Part shown: one piece after another, positions 37,542-47,016 of the stretch
How the letters are laid out: the number at the start of each line of letters is the position of its first letter
Position numbering within the stretch: the stretch's first letter is position 1
DNA from: Phaeobacter sp. G2
GTDB lineage: Bacteria; Pseudomonadota; Alphaproteobacteria; Rhodobacterales; Rhodobacteraceae
Assembly: GCA_025163595.1 (NCBI GenBank)
Contig: CP104100.1
Coordinates: 3,844,001 to 3,908,000, forward strand
Direction: 5' to 3'
DNA length: 64,000 bases
Program-made: the position numbers and the translations under genes
The notes under the pieces: generated by a model
Database searches by the model: none
Seen by the model: only the letters and a program-made list of their open reading frames with translations
What the model was told of the DNA's origin: nothing

Positions 37542-40394
37542 ATGACGTTCCAGCAACCCCGGGTGGAGACATCCCCCAAGGTATCAGACGAGATCCGTCA
37601 GACCACCTGCTACATGTGCGCCTGCCGGTGTGGCATCAACGTGCATATGAAAACCAATGAGGACGGCAAGAAAGAGGTCGCCTATATCGAAGGCAACCGC
37701 GATCACCCGGTCAACAAGGGCGTACTCTGTGCCAAGGGGTCTGCCGGCATCATGCAGGTCAATGCGCCTTCACGGCTGAAGGCGCCGCTGAAACGTGTTG
37801 GGCCTCGGGGGTCTGGCGAGTTTGAGGAAATCTCCTGGGATGAAGCGCTGGAGATCGCCGCTGGCTGGCTGGAGCCGATCCGCCGTGATGACCCGTCAAA
37901 GCTGGCCTTTTTTACTGGTCGGGATCAGTCGCAATCCTTCACCGGCTTCTGGGCGCAGAATTTTGGCACCTGTAACTACGCAGCCCACGGTGGCTTTTGC
38001 TCGGTCAATATGGCCACCGCTGGCATCTACACCATGGGCGGCGCCTTTTGGGAATTCGGCCAGCCCGACTGGGATCATACCAAGCTGTTCATGCTGTTTG
38101 GCGTTGCCGAAGACCACGACAGCAACCCGATCAAAATGGGCCTCGGCAAGATCAAGGCGCGCGGTGCGCGGGTGATCGGCGTCAATCCGATCCGCTCGGG
38201 TTATAACGCCATCGCAGATGACTGGGTCGGCATCACCCCTGGCACCGACGGCTTGTTCATCCTGGCCCTGGTGCATGAGCTGATGAAGGCTGGCAAGATC
38301 GATCTGGATTACCTCAGCCGCTACACCAATGCACCGGTGCTGGTGAACCAGGACCCCCATTCGCCGGACAAGGGCCTGTTCCTGCGCGACGACCACGGCT
38401 CACCGCTGGTGATCAACCGCAACACCAGCAAACTTGCCCCCTTTGACATGAAGGGCGTGCGCCCCGATTTAGGCGGCAGTTTCAAGATGGGCGATATCAC
38501 CCATGTCTCGGTGTTTCAGCTGATGGCCCAGCGTTACCTGAAAGACGAATACGCCCCCGAAGCCGTGGCCGAGCGTTGCGGCATTCCGGCCACGCGCATC
38601 CGTGCCATTGCCGCAGAACTGGCCCGCGTCGCCTTTGACGAGGCCTTTGAGCTGGACCAGGAATGGACCGATTTTCGCGGTGAAAAACACAAAAAGATGA
38701 TCGGCCGCCCCGTCGCCATGCATGCCATGCGCGGTGTCTCGGCCCATGCCAACGGCTTTCAGACCTGCCGCGCCCTGCATGTGCTGCAGATCCTGCTTGG
38801 CACGGTCGAAGCCCCCGGTGGCTTCCGCTTCAAACCCCCCTATCCCAAACCGGTCGAGGCCCATCCGGCCCCCCATTGCCGGGTCACCCCCAACAAACCG
38901 CTGGATGGCCCGCACCTGGGCTTTGTGCATGGCCCCGAACATCTGGCTCTGAAAAGTGACGGCAGCCCGGCGCGCATCGACAAGGCCTTTACCTGGGAAA
39001 ATCCGATGTCCAGCCACGGGCTGATGCATATGGTGATTTCCAACGCCCATGCAGGCGATCCTTACAAGATCGACACTCTGTTCATGTATATGGCCAATAT
39101 GTCGTGGAATTCCTCGATGAACACCGGTGGTGTAATCGAGATGCTGACCGACAAGGACGCCGACGGCGAATACAAGATCCCCCGCATCATCTATTCCGAT
39201 GCCTATTCTTCGGAAATGGTGGCCTATGCCGATCTAATCCTACCCGACACCACCTATCTGGAGCGCCACGACTGCATCTCGATGCTGGACCGCCCCATTT
39301 GCGAAGCCGATGGCGCCGCCGATGCCATCCGCTGGCCGGTGATCGAGCCCGACCGGCCCGGTCATCATGGCGTGCGCGGCTTTCAGACCGTGCTGGTGCA
39401 GCTGGCCAACAAGATGAAACTGCCCGGTTTCACAAATGAAGACGGCAGCGCCAAATGGCAGGACTACGCCGACTATATCGTCAACCACGAACGCAAACCC
39501 GGCATTGGCCCGCTGGCGGGCTTTCGCGGCCCCGATGGCGACAAATCCGGGCGCGGGGAGCCAAACCCGCAGCAGCTGGACAAATACATCAAAAACGGCG
39601 GCTTCTTTGTCGAACACATCCCTGCCGAGGCCAGCTACTTCAAACCCTGGAACAGGGCCTATCAGGACTGGGCGGTGGATCTTGGCCTTTATGACAGCCC
39701 CCAACCCTATCTGTTTCAGCTCTATGTGGAGCCGATGCGCAAATTCCAACTGGCCGCCGAAGGTCACGGCGAACGCCAGCCCCCGGAACACCTGCGTCAG
39801 CGCATCAAAGACACCATGGACCCGCTGCCAATCTGGTATGAGACAGATCAGCAGGGCAACGAGGGTTTCACCGTCAACGCCCTAACCCAACGCCCCATGG
39901 CGATGTATCACTCCTGGGGCAGCCAAAACGCCTGGCTCAGACAGCTGCATGGGCACAACCCGCTCTATCTGCCAACAAAACTGATGCGCCAACACGACTT
40001 GGCAGATGGCGACTGGGCCAGGGTTTCCTCTCCCCATGGGGAAATCACCGTACCAGTGATGGAAATGGCAGCGCTCAACGACAACACCGTCTGGACCTGG
40101 AACGCCATCGGCAAACGCAAAGGCACCTGGGGCCTGCAAGAAGACGCTCCCGAAGCCACCAAGGGCTTCCTGCTCAACCACCTGATCCACGAGCTGATGC
40201 CGCCCAAAGGTGACGGTCTTCGCTGGGCCAACTCCGACCCCATTACCGGCCAGGCCGCCTGGTTTGACCTCAAGGTGAAAATCGAAAAAGCAGCTGCCCC
40301 GGCAGATTTCACCGAAAGCAAACCCTCGCTGAAGCCAATCAAATCCCCCGTCGGCACCGGTCCCAAAAATCTGTCATGGAAGGTGGGAAAATGA
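37542..40394 (+). CDS. soeA: Cytoplasmic sulfite dehydrogenase, molybdopterin subunit
   Basis: A 950-residue molybdopterin oxidoreductase of the complex iron-sulfur molybdoenzyme family. A [4Fe-4S] cluster motif is formed by C23, C26, C30 and C63. No TAT signal precedes it, so the catalytic subunit faces the cytoplasm, as in SoeABC. It would oxidise sulfite from Xsc to sulfate, passing electrons to SoeB and SoeC. The GGGAGG site fixes the start. It is followed by soeB after 106 bp that contain a repeat element. Confidence 0.9.
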   Translation: MTFQQPRVETSPKVSDEIRQTTCYMCACRCGINVHMKTNEDGKKEVAYIEGNRDHPVNKGVLCAKGSAGIMQVNAPSRLKAPLKRVGPRGSGEFEEISWDEALEIAAGWLEPIRRDDPSKLAFFTGRDQSQSFTGFWAQNFGTCNYAAHGGFCSVNMATAGIYTMGGAFWEFGQPDWDHTKLFMLFGVAEDHDSNPIKMGLGKIKARGARVIGVNPIRSGYNAIADDWVGITPGTDGLFILALVHELMKAGKIDLDYLSRYTNAPVLVNQDPHSPDKGLFLRDDHGSPLVINRNTSKLAPFDMKGVRPDLGGSFKMGDITHVSVFQLMAQRYLKDEYAPEAVAERCGIPATRIRAIAAELARVAFDEAFELDQEWTDFRGEKHKKMIGRPVAMHAMRGVSAHANGFQTCRALHVLQILLGTVEAPGGFRFKPPYPKPVEAHPAPHCRVTPNKPLDGPHLGFVHGPEHLALKSDGSPARIDKAFTWENPMSSHGLMHMVISNAHAGDPYKIDTLFMYMANMSWNSSMNTGGVIEMLTDKDADGEYKIPRIIYSDAYSSEMVAYADLILPDTTYLERHDCISMLDRPICEADGAADAIRWPVIEPDRPGHHGVRGFQTVLVQLANKMKLPGFTNEDGSAKWQDYADYIVNHERKPGIGPLAGFRGPDGDKSGRGEPNPQQLDKYIKNGGFFVEHIPAEASYFKPWNRAYQDWAVDLGLYDSPQPYLFQLYVEPMRKFQLAAEGHGERQPPEHLRQRIKDTMDPLPIWYETDQQGNEGFTVNALTQRPMAMYHSWGSQNAWLRQLHGHNPLYLPTKLMRQHDLADGDWARVSSPHGEITVPVMEMAALNDNTVWTWNAIGKRKGTWGLQEDAPEATKGFLLNHLIHELMPPKGDGLRWANSDPITGQAAWFDLKVKIEKAAAPADFTESKPSLKPIKSPVGTGPKNLSWKVGK

Positions 40395-40421
40395 CCCTGC
40401 TTTTTCTCTGGCACCCCTGCT

Positions 40422-40466
40422 CTTCATCTGACCGCAAATACCTCGGGGTCCGGGGCAGCGCCCCGG
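40422..40466 (-). repeat. Short intergenic repeat, family 2, copy 1 (inside the soe operon)
   Basis: The minus-strand reading contains CCCCGAGGTATTTGCGG then CAGATGAAG, next to a perfect CCGGGGC/GCCCCGG hairpin (40450-40466). A matching sequence in the opposite orientation lies at 42323. It fills most of the soeA-soeB gap and could act as an mRNA processing or stability element. Confidence 0.65.
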
Positions 40467-40500
40467 TCCTGCAATTCAAAATGAGCGGAGGCATGTTCTG

Positions 40501-41331
40501 ATGACTGAACTCCCCACCAATACCGCCAAAAAAATGGGCCTGGTCATCGATCTGGACACCTGCGTTGGCTGCCATGCCTGCGTGATCTCCTGCAAAGGCT
40601 GGAACACCGAAAACTACGGAGCGCCGCTATCAGACCAGGACGCCTATGGCGCCGACCCTGCCGGCACCTTCCTCAACCGGGTGCATAGTTTCGAGGTGCA
40701 GCCCGCGGCCACAGCGGCGCAGCCCGCCCCGGCAGCGCAGCTGATCCATTTCCCCAAATCCTGCCTGCACTGCGAAGACGCCCCCTGCGTCACCGTCTGC
40801 CCCACCGGCGCCAGCTACAAACGGGTTGAAGACGGCATTGTTCTGGTCAATGAGAGCGACTGCATCGGCTGCGGGCTTTGTGCCTGGTCCTGCCCCTATG
40901 GCGCGCGCGAGCTGGATCTGGCCGAAGGCGTGATGAAAAAATGCACCCTCTGTGTTGACCGGATCTACAATGAAAATCTGCCAGAGGTGGACCGTGTCCC
41001 CTCCTGTGTGCGGACCTGCCCTGCAGGTGCGCGACACTTTGGCGATCTTGGCGATCCAGACAGTGCCGTCAGCCAGCTGGTGGTTGAGCGCGGCGGCATG
41101 GATCTGATGCCCGAGATGGGCACCAAACCGGTAAACAAATACTTACCGCCGCGCCCCAAAGACAAACTGGAAGAGCAGATCGACATTCTGGCGCCACTGC
41201 TGGCGCCGGTCACCGAAACCCCCGGCGGCTTTCTTGGCTGGCTCGACAAGGCCCTCGACAAACTGCCAGGCCAGTCTTCCGGCCAGTCTTCCAGCCAGTC
41301 CTCGGATCAGTCTTCAGGAGGGACCGCCTGA
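40501..41331 (+). CDS. soeB: Sulfite dehydrogenase iron-sulfur subunit
   Basis: A 276-residue ferredoxin-like electron-transfer subunit. Cysteine groups typical of four [4Fe-4S] clusters are visible, for example CVGCHACVISCKG near residue 21, CEDAPCVTVCPTGA and CIGCGLCAWSCPYG. It lies between the catalytic and membrane subunits. The C-terminus ends in an unusual Ser/Gln/Gly-rich tail (PGQSSGQSSSQSSDQSSGG). A GGAGG site precedes the ATG; its stop shares one base with the soeC start. Confidence 0.92.
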   Translation: MTELPTNTAKKMGLVIDLDTCVGCHACVISCKGWNTENYGAPLSDQDAYGADPAGTFLNRVHSFEVQPAATAAQPAPAAQLIHFPKSCLHCEDAPCVTVCPTGASYKRVEDGIVLVNESDCIGCGLCAWSCPYGARELDLAEGVMKKCTLCVDRIYNENLPEVDRVPSCVRTCPAGARHFGDLGDPDSAVSQLVVERGGMDLMPEMGTKPVNKYLPPRPKDKLEEQIDILAPLLAPVTETPGGFLGWLDKALDKLPGQSSGQSSSQSSDQSSGGTA

Positions 41332-42221
41332 TGCATCCGGCACCATCCGTCATTCTCTTTACCACCCTCTCTGGCCTCGGATTTGGGCTGCTGGCCTTTC
41401 TCGGCCTCGGCTCCCCTGGCGTGACTGGCTGGGTGGCCTTTGTGTTCTACGCTATTGCTTATGCTCTGGCGGTCGGGGGACTGCTGGCCTCGACCTTTCA
41501 CCTTGGCCGCCCGGAACGCGCTTTCAAAGCCTTCAGCCAATGGCGCACAAGCTGGCTCAGCCGCGAAGGCATTTGCGCCGTGACGGCGCTGCTGGTGATG
41601 GGGCTTTATGCAATTGGCGCAATCTTTCTCGAAACGCACTGGCCTGTTCTGGGCGTGATCGGCGCCGGGCTGAGCCTTGGCACCGTCTTTACCACCTCAA
41701 TGATCTATACCCAGCTCAAGACCATCCCCCGTTGGCACATGCCGCTGACACCGGTGATGTTCCTCAGCTTTGCCCTAGCCGGAGGCGCCCTGCTGGCCGG
41801 ACAAGAGCGCCTCGCGGTCTGGTTCTTGCTGGCGGCCGCAGTGGTACAGCTGGCCTATTGGTGGCAGGGTGACCGGGCCTTTGCCACCTCTGGCACCACC
41901 ATGTCCAGCGCCACCGGTCTGGGCACCGAGGGGGGCACTGTGCGCGCTTTTGAGCCGCCCCATACTGGCAGCAACTATCTGTTGCGGGAATTTGTGCATG
42001 TGGTGGGGCGCAGACATGCGCAAAAGCTGCGGGCCATTGCGCTGATCCTGGGCTTTGCCGTGCCAGTCCTGTTCCTGGTGCTGCCAGTGGAGTCCAGTCT
42101 GGTCAAACATCTGATGGCAGCCTTTGCTGTGCTTTCGCATATGGCTGGGATTGCGGTGTCGCGCTGGCTGTTCTTTGCCCAGGCGGAACATGTGGTGGGA
42201 TTGTACTACGGAAAACGCTAG
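41331..42221 (+). CDS. soeC: Sulfite dehydrogenase membrane anchor (DmsC/NrfD-type)
   Basis: A 296-residue inner-membrane protein with about eight hydrophobic segments, related to DmsC. It anchors SoeAB and passes electrons to quinone. FHLGRPERAFKAFSQWRTSW (about residues 53-72) is the characteristic conserved loop. It is the last gene of the operon, translationally coupled to soeB (TGATG). Confidence 0.9.
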   Translation: MHPAPSVILFTTLSGLGFGLLAFLGLGSPGVTGWVAFVFYAIAYALAVGGLLASTFHLGRPERAFKAFSQWRTSWLSREGICAVTALLVMGLYAIGAIFLETHWPVLGVIGAGLSLGTVFTTSMIYTQLKTIPRWHMPLTPVMFLSFALAGGALLAGQERLAVWFLLAAAVVQLAYWWQGDRAFATSGTTMSSATGLGTEGGTVRAFEPPHTGSNYLLREFVHVVGRRHAQKLRAIALILGFAVPVLFLVLPVESSLVKHLMAAFAVLSHMAGIAVSRWLFFAQAEHVVGLYYGKR

Positions 42222-42322
42222 GCGCAGCCCCTAAGTGGCGCTTTTCCTTCGCTCCAAATTCGCGCGGGGTAATCACCGGCGACGGCATTAGGGGCCAACC
42301 CCTCTGCACCTGCGGTGCATTC

Positions 42323-42350
42323 ACCCCGAGGTATTTTGCGTAAGATGAAG
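42323..42350 (+). repeat. Short intergenic repeat, family 2, copy 2
   Basis: CCCCGAGGTATTTTGCG followed by AAGATGAAG matches copy 1 at 40422-40466 in the opposite orientation. It lies in the 218-bp gap between convergent soeC and dapA. Similar sequences are, from memory, common between genes in Rhodobacteraceae. Confidence 0.6.
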
Positions 42351-42376
42351 CAGAGCTGCTGAGGAAAGCGCAATAT

Positions 42377-42410
42377 GAAACAGGCCCCGCAAAGCTGCCG
42401 GGCCTGTTTC
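42377..42410. terminator. Bidirectional hairpin between soeC and dapA
   Basis: GAAACAGGCCC (42377-42387) and GGGCCTGTTTC (42400-42410) form a perfect 11-bp stem with a 12-nt loop. No long T-run follows on either strand, but the stem ends are A/T-rich. It lies 30 bp past the dapA stop and probably terminates one or both convergent units. Confidence 0.55.
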
Positions 42411-42439
42411 ACCTAAAAGCAAACCTGCCTGACTGAAGT

Positions 42440-43312
42440 TTATAGAAGACCTGCGTGCGCCATGGCCGCGTCAATGGCGGCCTTGGTGCTGTCCTCAAGG
42501 CCGGTCAGCGGAGAGCGGATTTCCTGGGAGCACAGGCCCAGTTTGCTGAGACCATATTTGGCGCCGACCAGACCGGGTTCGATAAAGATCGCCTCGTGCA
42601 GGGGCATCAGTTTGTCCTGATATTCCAGCGCTTTGGCGTAGTCGCCTGCCAGAGTAGCTGCCTGAAATTCAGCGCAAAGCCTTGGCGCAACATTTGCCGT
42701 CACCGAGATGCAGCCAACACCGCCGTGGGCGTTAAAGCCCAGCGCGGTGGCGTCTTCGCCGGAGAGCTGGACAAAATCGGCGCCACAGCTGGCACGCTGC
42801 TGGCTGACACGGGCGATGTCACCGGTGGCATCCTTGACGCCAATAATGCGCGGCAGCTTGGCCAGCTCTGCCATGGTGGCAGGCGTCATATCAACGATCG
42901 AGCGACCCGGGATATTGTAGATGATGATTGGCACATCGGCACAGTCATGGGCGGCCTGAAAATGCGCCAGCAAACCGCGCTGTGTCGGCTTGTTGTAATA
43001 GGGGGTCACCACCAGAGCGGCATCGGCGCCGACCTTCTGGGCAAACTCGACAAAACGAATCGTTTCGACCGTGTTGTTGGACCCGGCACCGGCAATCACT
43101 GGCACGCGCCCGGCTGCCGCCTTGACCACCTCGGCGATTACCGCCTCGTGTTCCTCATGGGTCAGGGTGGGGCTTTCGCCGGTGGTGCCAACCGGTACCA
43201 AACCGCTTGAGCCTTCAGCGATGTGCCAATCAACCAAGCGTTTAAGCGCATCCAGATCCAACGCGCCGTTTTGAAACGGGGTGACGAGGGCTGGCATAGA
43301 GCCTGTAAACAT
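42440..43312 (-). CDS. dapA: 4-hydroxy-tetrahydrodipicolinate synthase
   Basis: Condenses pyruvate with aspartate semialdehyde in lysine and diaminopimelate synthesis. The 290-residue TIM barrel has the Schiff-base lysine K160 ([10 protein letters not shown]), the triad residues T45 (GTTGE) and Y132 (IYNIPGRS), and YYNKPTQ. An AGGGAG site precedes the ATG. It is divergent from the lytic transglycosylase gene. Confidence 0.97.
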   Translation of the reverse strand: MFTGSMPALVTPFQNGALDLDALKRLVDWHIAEGSSGLVPVGTTGESPTLTHEEHEAVIAEVVKAAAGRVPVIAGAGSNNTVETIRFVEFAQKVGADAALVVTPYYNKPTQRGLLAHFQAAHDCADVPIIIYNIPGRSIVDMTPATMAELAKLPRIIGVKDATGDIARVSQQRASCGADFVQLSGEDATALGFNAHGGVGCISVTANVAPRLCAEFQAATLAGDYAKALEYQDKLMPLHEAIFIEPGLVGAKYGLSKLGLCSQEIRSPLTGLEDSTKAAIDAAMAHAGLL

Positions 43313-43451
43313 GGGTGCGCTCCCTTAGCGAATGGTCGTGACAGGCGGAGGCCCGCCAACTGTGTGGAAATGACCGGAAATTGAGTTGATACCGGCCATT
43401 CTCGGATTATCGTCAATGGCTCTATCCCCGGATCCACTATAAAAGCAAGCC

Positions 43452-45419
43452 ATGACACGCATACTGCTCCTGATATCGCTGATCCTGATGCTTGGATCCG
43501 TCGCAACAGCCCAGCCGCACCGGCTGGAACGGGCTCTGGAGCACCTGCGCACGCAGGACTGGCCCCAGGCCCTGCAGTCCGCCGGAGCAAAAGGCTCCGT
43601 GGCCCGTGACGTTGTTGAATGGCACCGGTTGCGGGCCAAAGAAGGCACGGCTGAGGATGTGGAGAGCTTTTTGGCGCGACGGCCTGACTGGCCCGGTCTG
43701 CCCTATCTGCGGCGGCGCAATGAAGAGTTGATCATCGAAAAATCACACCAGCGCGTACGCGCCTTTTTTGCCGATCAGCCGCCCCAGACCCCGGAAGGGG
43801 CCGCCAGCCTGGCCCGTGCGTTTTTTGCCAAGGGGCAGCAAAGTCAGGGCGAGGCGGAGCTGATCCGGGCCTGGCAAACCATGCCGATGAGCGCGGAGAC
43901 CCAAGAGGCCTATCTTGCGGATCATGGCAAGCTTTTGAAGCCGCATCATGCCACCCGGCTGAGCCAGCTGCTGTGGGACTCTCATGATCTCAGTGCGACG
44001 CCCATGCTGCCGCTGGTTGGCGCGGCTGAGCGCGCCCTGGCAGAGGCCCGTATTGCGCTGCAAAAGCAAGCCAATGGGGTGGATGCAAAGATCAAAGCCA
44101 TTCCCGCAGCACTGCAAAATGACCCAGGTCTGGCCTATGATCGTTTTGTCTGGCGCGACCGCAAAAACCGCCAGGACGATGCCATTGCCCTGATGATGGA
44201 TCGCAGCACCAGCGCCAAGGCCCTGGGACAGCCGGAAAAATGGCTGCGCCGCCGTCGAGATCTGGCACGTCAACTGATGCGCGACGGAAAGCATGAACAG
44301 GCCTATCAACTGGCCGCGCATCATTTTTCCAGGCCAGAGGTTGGCTATGGCTATTCTGATTGCGAATGGCTTGCCGGGTATATCGCCCTGCGCAAGCTGA
44401 AGGACGCAGAACTGGCCGTCTATCATTTTGACCGGTTTCTTGCCTCTGTTGAGACGCCAATTTCCGTGGGGCGTGGCGGCTATTGGCTGGGCCGGGCCCA
44501 TGCGGCTCTCGGCGAGGTGGACAAGGCTCATTCGGCCTATGCAAAGGCCGCTGCCTACCAGACGTCCTTTTACGGGCTACTGGCAGCAGAAGCCCTGGGA
44601 CGCAGCTTTGATCCGGCGCTTGTGACACCGCCACAGCTGCCGCCCTGGCGCAGTGCTGCTTTTCTGGACACCTCGGTGGTTGAAGCCGCTTTGCTGCTGT
44701 TGCAGGCGGGCGAGCTGACGCTGGCAGAACGGTTCTTTACCCATCAGGTGGAAAGCCTGTCACCGCTTGAAGCGCAGCAGATGGGGCAGATGGCCGTTGC
44801 AATGAAAGAGCCACATCTGGCGGTGATGATTGCCAAACGCGCGGCCCAGGCCGGTGTCGAACTGCAAGGGGCCTATTACCCGCTGCACCCTATTGCCCTG
44901 CAAAAACTGCCTATGGCCTCAGAGATGACCCTGGCAATTGCCCGGCGCGAAAGCGAATTTGACCCCCTGGTGGTCAGCCACGCAGGGGCGCGCGGTTTGA
45001 TGCAGCTTATGCCAGCCACAGCCAAACTGGTGGCAACAGAGCTGGATATTCTGGCCAAACATGAAACCGCCCGCCTGACAGCAGAATGGGATTATAACGC
45101 CACATTGGGCAGCCAGTACCTGGCCGGGTTGGCCGCAGAATTCAACGGCAATGTGGTGATGATGGCGGCGGGATATAACGCCGGCCCACGTCGCCCGATT
45201 GCCTGGATGAAGCGATACGGCGATCCCCGCAGCGGCAGCCCGAATATCATCGACTGGATAGAGCACATTCCCTTTAACGAGACCCGCAACTACGTGATGC
45301 GGGTCACCGAAAGCCTGCCTGTCTATCGCGCGCGGCTGGGCAAAACGCCTCTGCCGGTCCCCTTCTCAAAGGAACTGTCAGGCGCGAGCCTTGCGGCTTT
45401 CGCGCCACAAAGTGAATAG
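43452..45419 (+). CDS. Soluble lytic murein transglycosylase (Slt70-like)
   Basis: Cleaves peptidoglycan glycan strands with formation of 1,6-anhydro-muropeptides. The 655-residue precursor has a signal peptide (MTRILLLISLILMLGSVATA) and a long superhelical region of TPR-like helices. The C-terminal catalytic domain carries the glutamate in IARRESEFDP, then SHAGARGLMQLMPATA and AGYNAGP. The last 42 bp overlap the convergent DMT transporter gene. Confidence 0.93.
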   Translation: MTRILLLISLILMLGSVATAQPHRLERALEHLRTQDWPQALQSAGAKGSVARDVVEWHRLRAKEGTAEDVESFLARRPDWPGLPYLRRRNEELIIEKSHQRVRAFFADQPPQTPEGAASLARAFFAKGQQSQGEAELIRAWQTMPMSAETQEAYLADHGKLLKPHHATRLSQLLWDSHDLSATPMLPLVGAAERALAEARIALQKQANGVDAKIKAIPAALQNDPGLAYDRFVWRDRKNRQDDAIALMMDRSTSAKALGQPEKWLRRRRDLARQLMRDGKHEQAYQLAAHHFSRPEVGYGYSDCEWLAGYIALRKLKDAELAVYHFDRFLASVETPISVGRGGYWLGRAHAALGEVDKAHSAYAKAAAYQTSFYGLLAAEALGRSFDPALVTPPQLPPWRSAAFLDTSVVEAALLLLQAGELTLAERFFTHQVESLSPLEAQQMGQMAVAMKEPHLAVMIAKRAAQAGVELQGAYYPLHPIALQKLPMASEMTLAIARRESEFDPLVVSHAGARGLMQLMPATAKLVATELDILAKHETARLTAEWDYNATLGSQYLAGLAAEFNGNVVMMAAGYNAGPRRPIAWMKRYGDPRSGSPNIIDWIEHIPFNETRNYVMRVTESLPVYRARLGKTPLPVPFSKELSGASLAAFAPQSE

Positions 45420-46277
45420 CCCCGCTGCGATGATGATCGCCGCGCCGCTTGCCACATTCAGACGGATCACTTCGCCAAAGATGCTGACCCCCAGAATTGC
45501 CGCCCAGACCAGGTGGAAATAGGCAAAGGGCTGCACCGCGCTGGCCTCTGCCATCTCGTAACATTTGATCAGCAACCAATGTCCGGTGACGCCAGAAACG
45601 CACAGCAGGGCCATCCACAGCCAATCCCCCTGGCTCATGGGTTCCCAGAACCAAATGCCGATCAAGGTCATAAACACCATGCCCGCGATCCCGGTCCAGA
45701 AAAAGCTGGTGGCGGTGCTGTCGCGCCGCGCCGCATAACGGGTCACCAGCCCATAGACCGCAAACATCAGCGCCGAGGCAAAGGGGATCAAAGCCGCAGG
45801 ATCAAACACTCCGGTGCCGGGCTGCAGAATGATCAGCACCCCGATGAGCCCCACACCAATCGCCGCCCAGCGGCGCCAGCCAACGCTTTCGCCCAGCACC
45901 GGGCCGCTCAGCGCGGCAACCAACAGCGGATAGCAGATAAACACCGCCTGGCTTTCGACCAGCCCCAACAGGGTAAAGCCATAGACAGCGACGCAGATCT
46001 CACCAACCAGCAGGACACCGCGAAAGATCTGCAATCCCAACTGACTGGTGCGGGCCACGCCTCTGATGCCCCCCGGCGTCCGCATCGCCAGGAACACCAC
46101 AAAAGCCGCAAAAAACCAGTAACGCACCATCACCACCATATAGGTGTTATAGGTGCCCGCCAGATGGCGCGAAATCCCGTCCTGCAGGGCAAAGACAATT
46201 GTCGCCCCAATCATCAGCAAAATGCCCATGGGCACATTATTGCTTTGAGGTGTGCTGCCTGCCGTTGCCGTGCTCAT
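45378..46277 (-). CDS. EamA-family (DMT) transporter
   Basis: A 299-residue inner-membrane protein with ten hydrophobic segments in two EamA repeats. The substrate is unknown; relatives export amino acids or metabolites. It starts at the mnmD stop with a 4-bp overlap, so it is translationally coupled to a tRNA-modification gene without an obvious functional link. Its 3' end overlaps the convergent slt gene by 42 bp. Confidence 0.88.
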   Translation of the reverse strand: MSTATAGSTPQSNNVPMGILLMIGATIVFALQDGISRHLAGTYNTYMVVMVRYWFFAAFVVFLAMRTPGGIRGVARTSQLGLQIFRGVLLVGEICVAVYGFTLLGLVESQAVFICYPLLVAALSGPVLGESVGWRRWAAIGVGLIGVLIILQPGTGVFDPAALIPFASALMFAVYGLVTRYAARRDSTATSFFWTGIAGMVFMTLIGIWFWEPMSQGDWLWMALLCVSGVTGHWLLIKCYEMAEASAVQPFAYFHLVWAAILGVSIFGEVIRLNVASGAAIIIAAGLFTLWRESRKARA

Positions 46278-46957
46278 TCCAAATTCGCCTCTGTTCTGAC
46301 CGCCTTGGTCATATGTCGTTTACGCCCAAATCCCGGCACCCGTGTCACGGTAAACCCTGCGGCTTCCAGCCCCCGCCGCACAAACCCTGCTGCCGTGTAA
46401 GTCGCCGCACTGCCCCCCGGCCTGGTATGATCCGCAACCGCCTGCAACAGATCCTGCTGCCACAGCTCGGGATTTTTCGCCGGAGAGAATCCATCCAGAA
46501 ACCAGGCATCAACCACCCCTGTCCACTCTGGTAGCGACAGGCGCGCGTCGCCTGTGACCACCTGCAGCTGCAATGTCCCCAAATCACAGTGCCCGCTGCC
46601 CTGCCACTGTGCCAGAAACCGATCCGCCCAGGGCTGGATATCAGGAAAAGCCGCCAAAGCTTTCTTCATATCGGCAGGAGCCATCGGGAAGGCCTCAAAA
46701 CTGGTGAAGCGCAGCGCAGTCTGCTGTCCGCTCTGCTCCCAGGCGCGCCAGGTGGCCAACATATTCAGCCCGGTGCCAAAGCCCAGCTCAGCCACATGAA
46801 ATTCAGGCGCAAACCGTGTTGGCAGATCATTGCCGCCCAGAAAAACATGGCAGGTCTCGGCCAGACCATCCTGGATCGAGAAATAGGGATCATCAAACTG
46901 ATCCGAGACCGGAATGCGATCATCCCGCCAGCTGAGCTGTGCCTGCTGGTCCGCCAT
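46274..46957 (-). CDS. mnmD: tRNA 5-aminomethyl-2-thiouridine methyltransferase (MnmD)
   Basis: S-adenosylmethionine-dependent methyltransferase for the last step of mnm5s2U34 synthesis in tRNA. The 227 residues match the N-terminal half of E. coli MnmC, with the SAM motif AELGFGTGLNML (about residues 56-67) and DAWFLDGFSPAKNPELW. The C-terminal oxidoreductase half is absent and encoded divergently next door. The ATG at 46957 follows an AGGGGA site; a longer start would overlap the neighbour. Confidence 0.88.
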   Translation of the reverse strand: MADQQAQLSWRDDRIPVSDQFDDPYFSIQDGLAETCHVFLGGNDLPTRFAPEFHVAELGFGTGLNMLATWRAWEQSGQQTALRFTSFEAFPMAPADMKKALAAFPDIQPWADRFLAQWQGSGHCDLGTLQLQVVTGDARLSLPEWTGVVDAWFLDGFSPAKNPELWQQDLLQAVADHTRPGGSAATYTAAGFVRRGLEAAGFTVTRVPGFGRKRHMTKAVRTEANLE

Positions 46958-47016
46958 GGCAAAATCCCCTACATGAAGCCTGAAAACTGGCGCGACACTG
47001 GCGAAAGGCATGGCAA

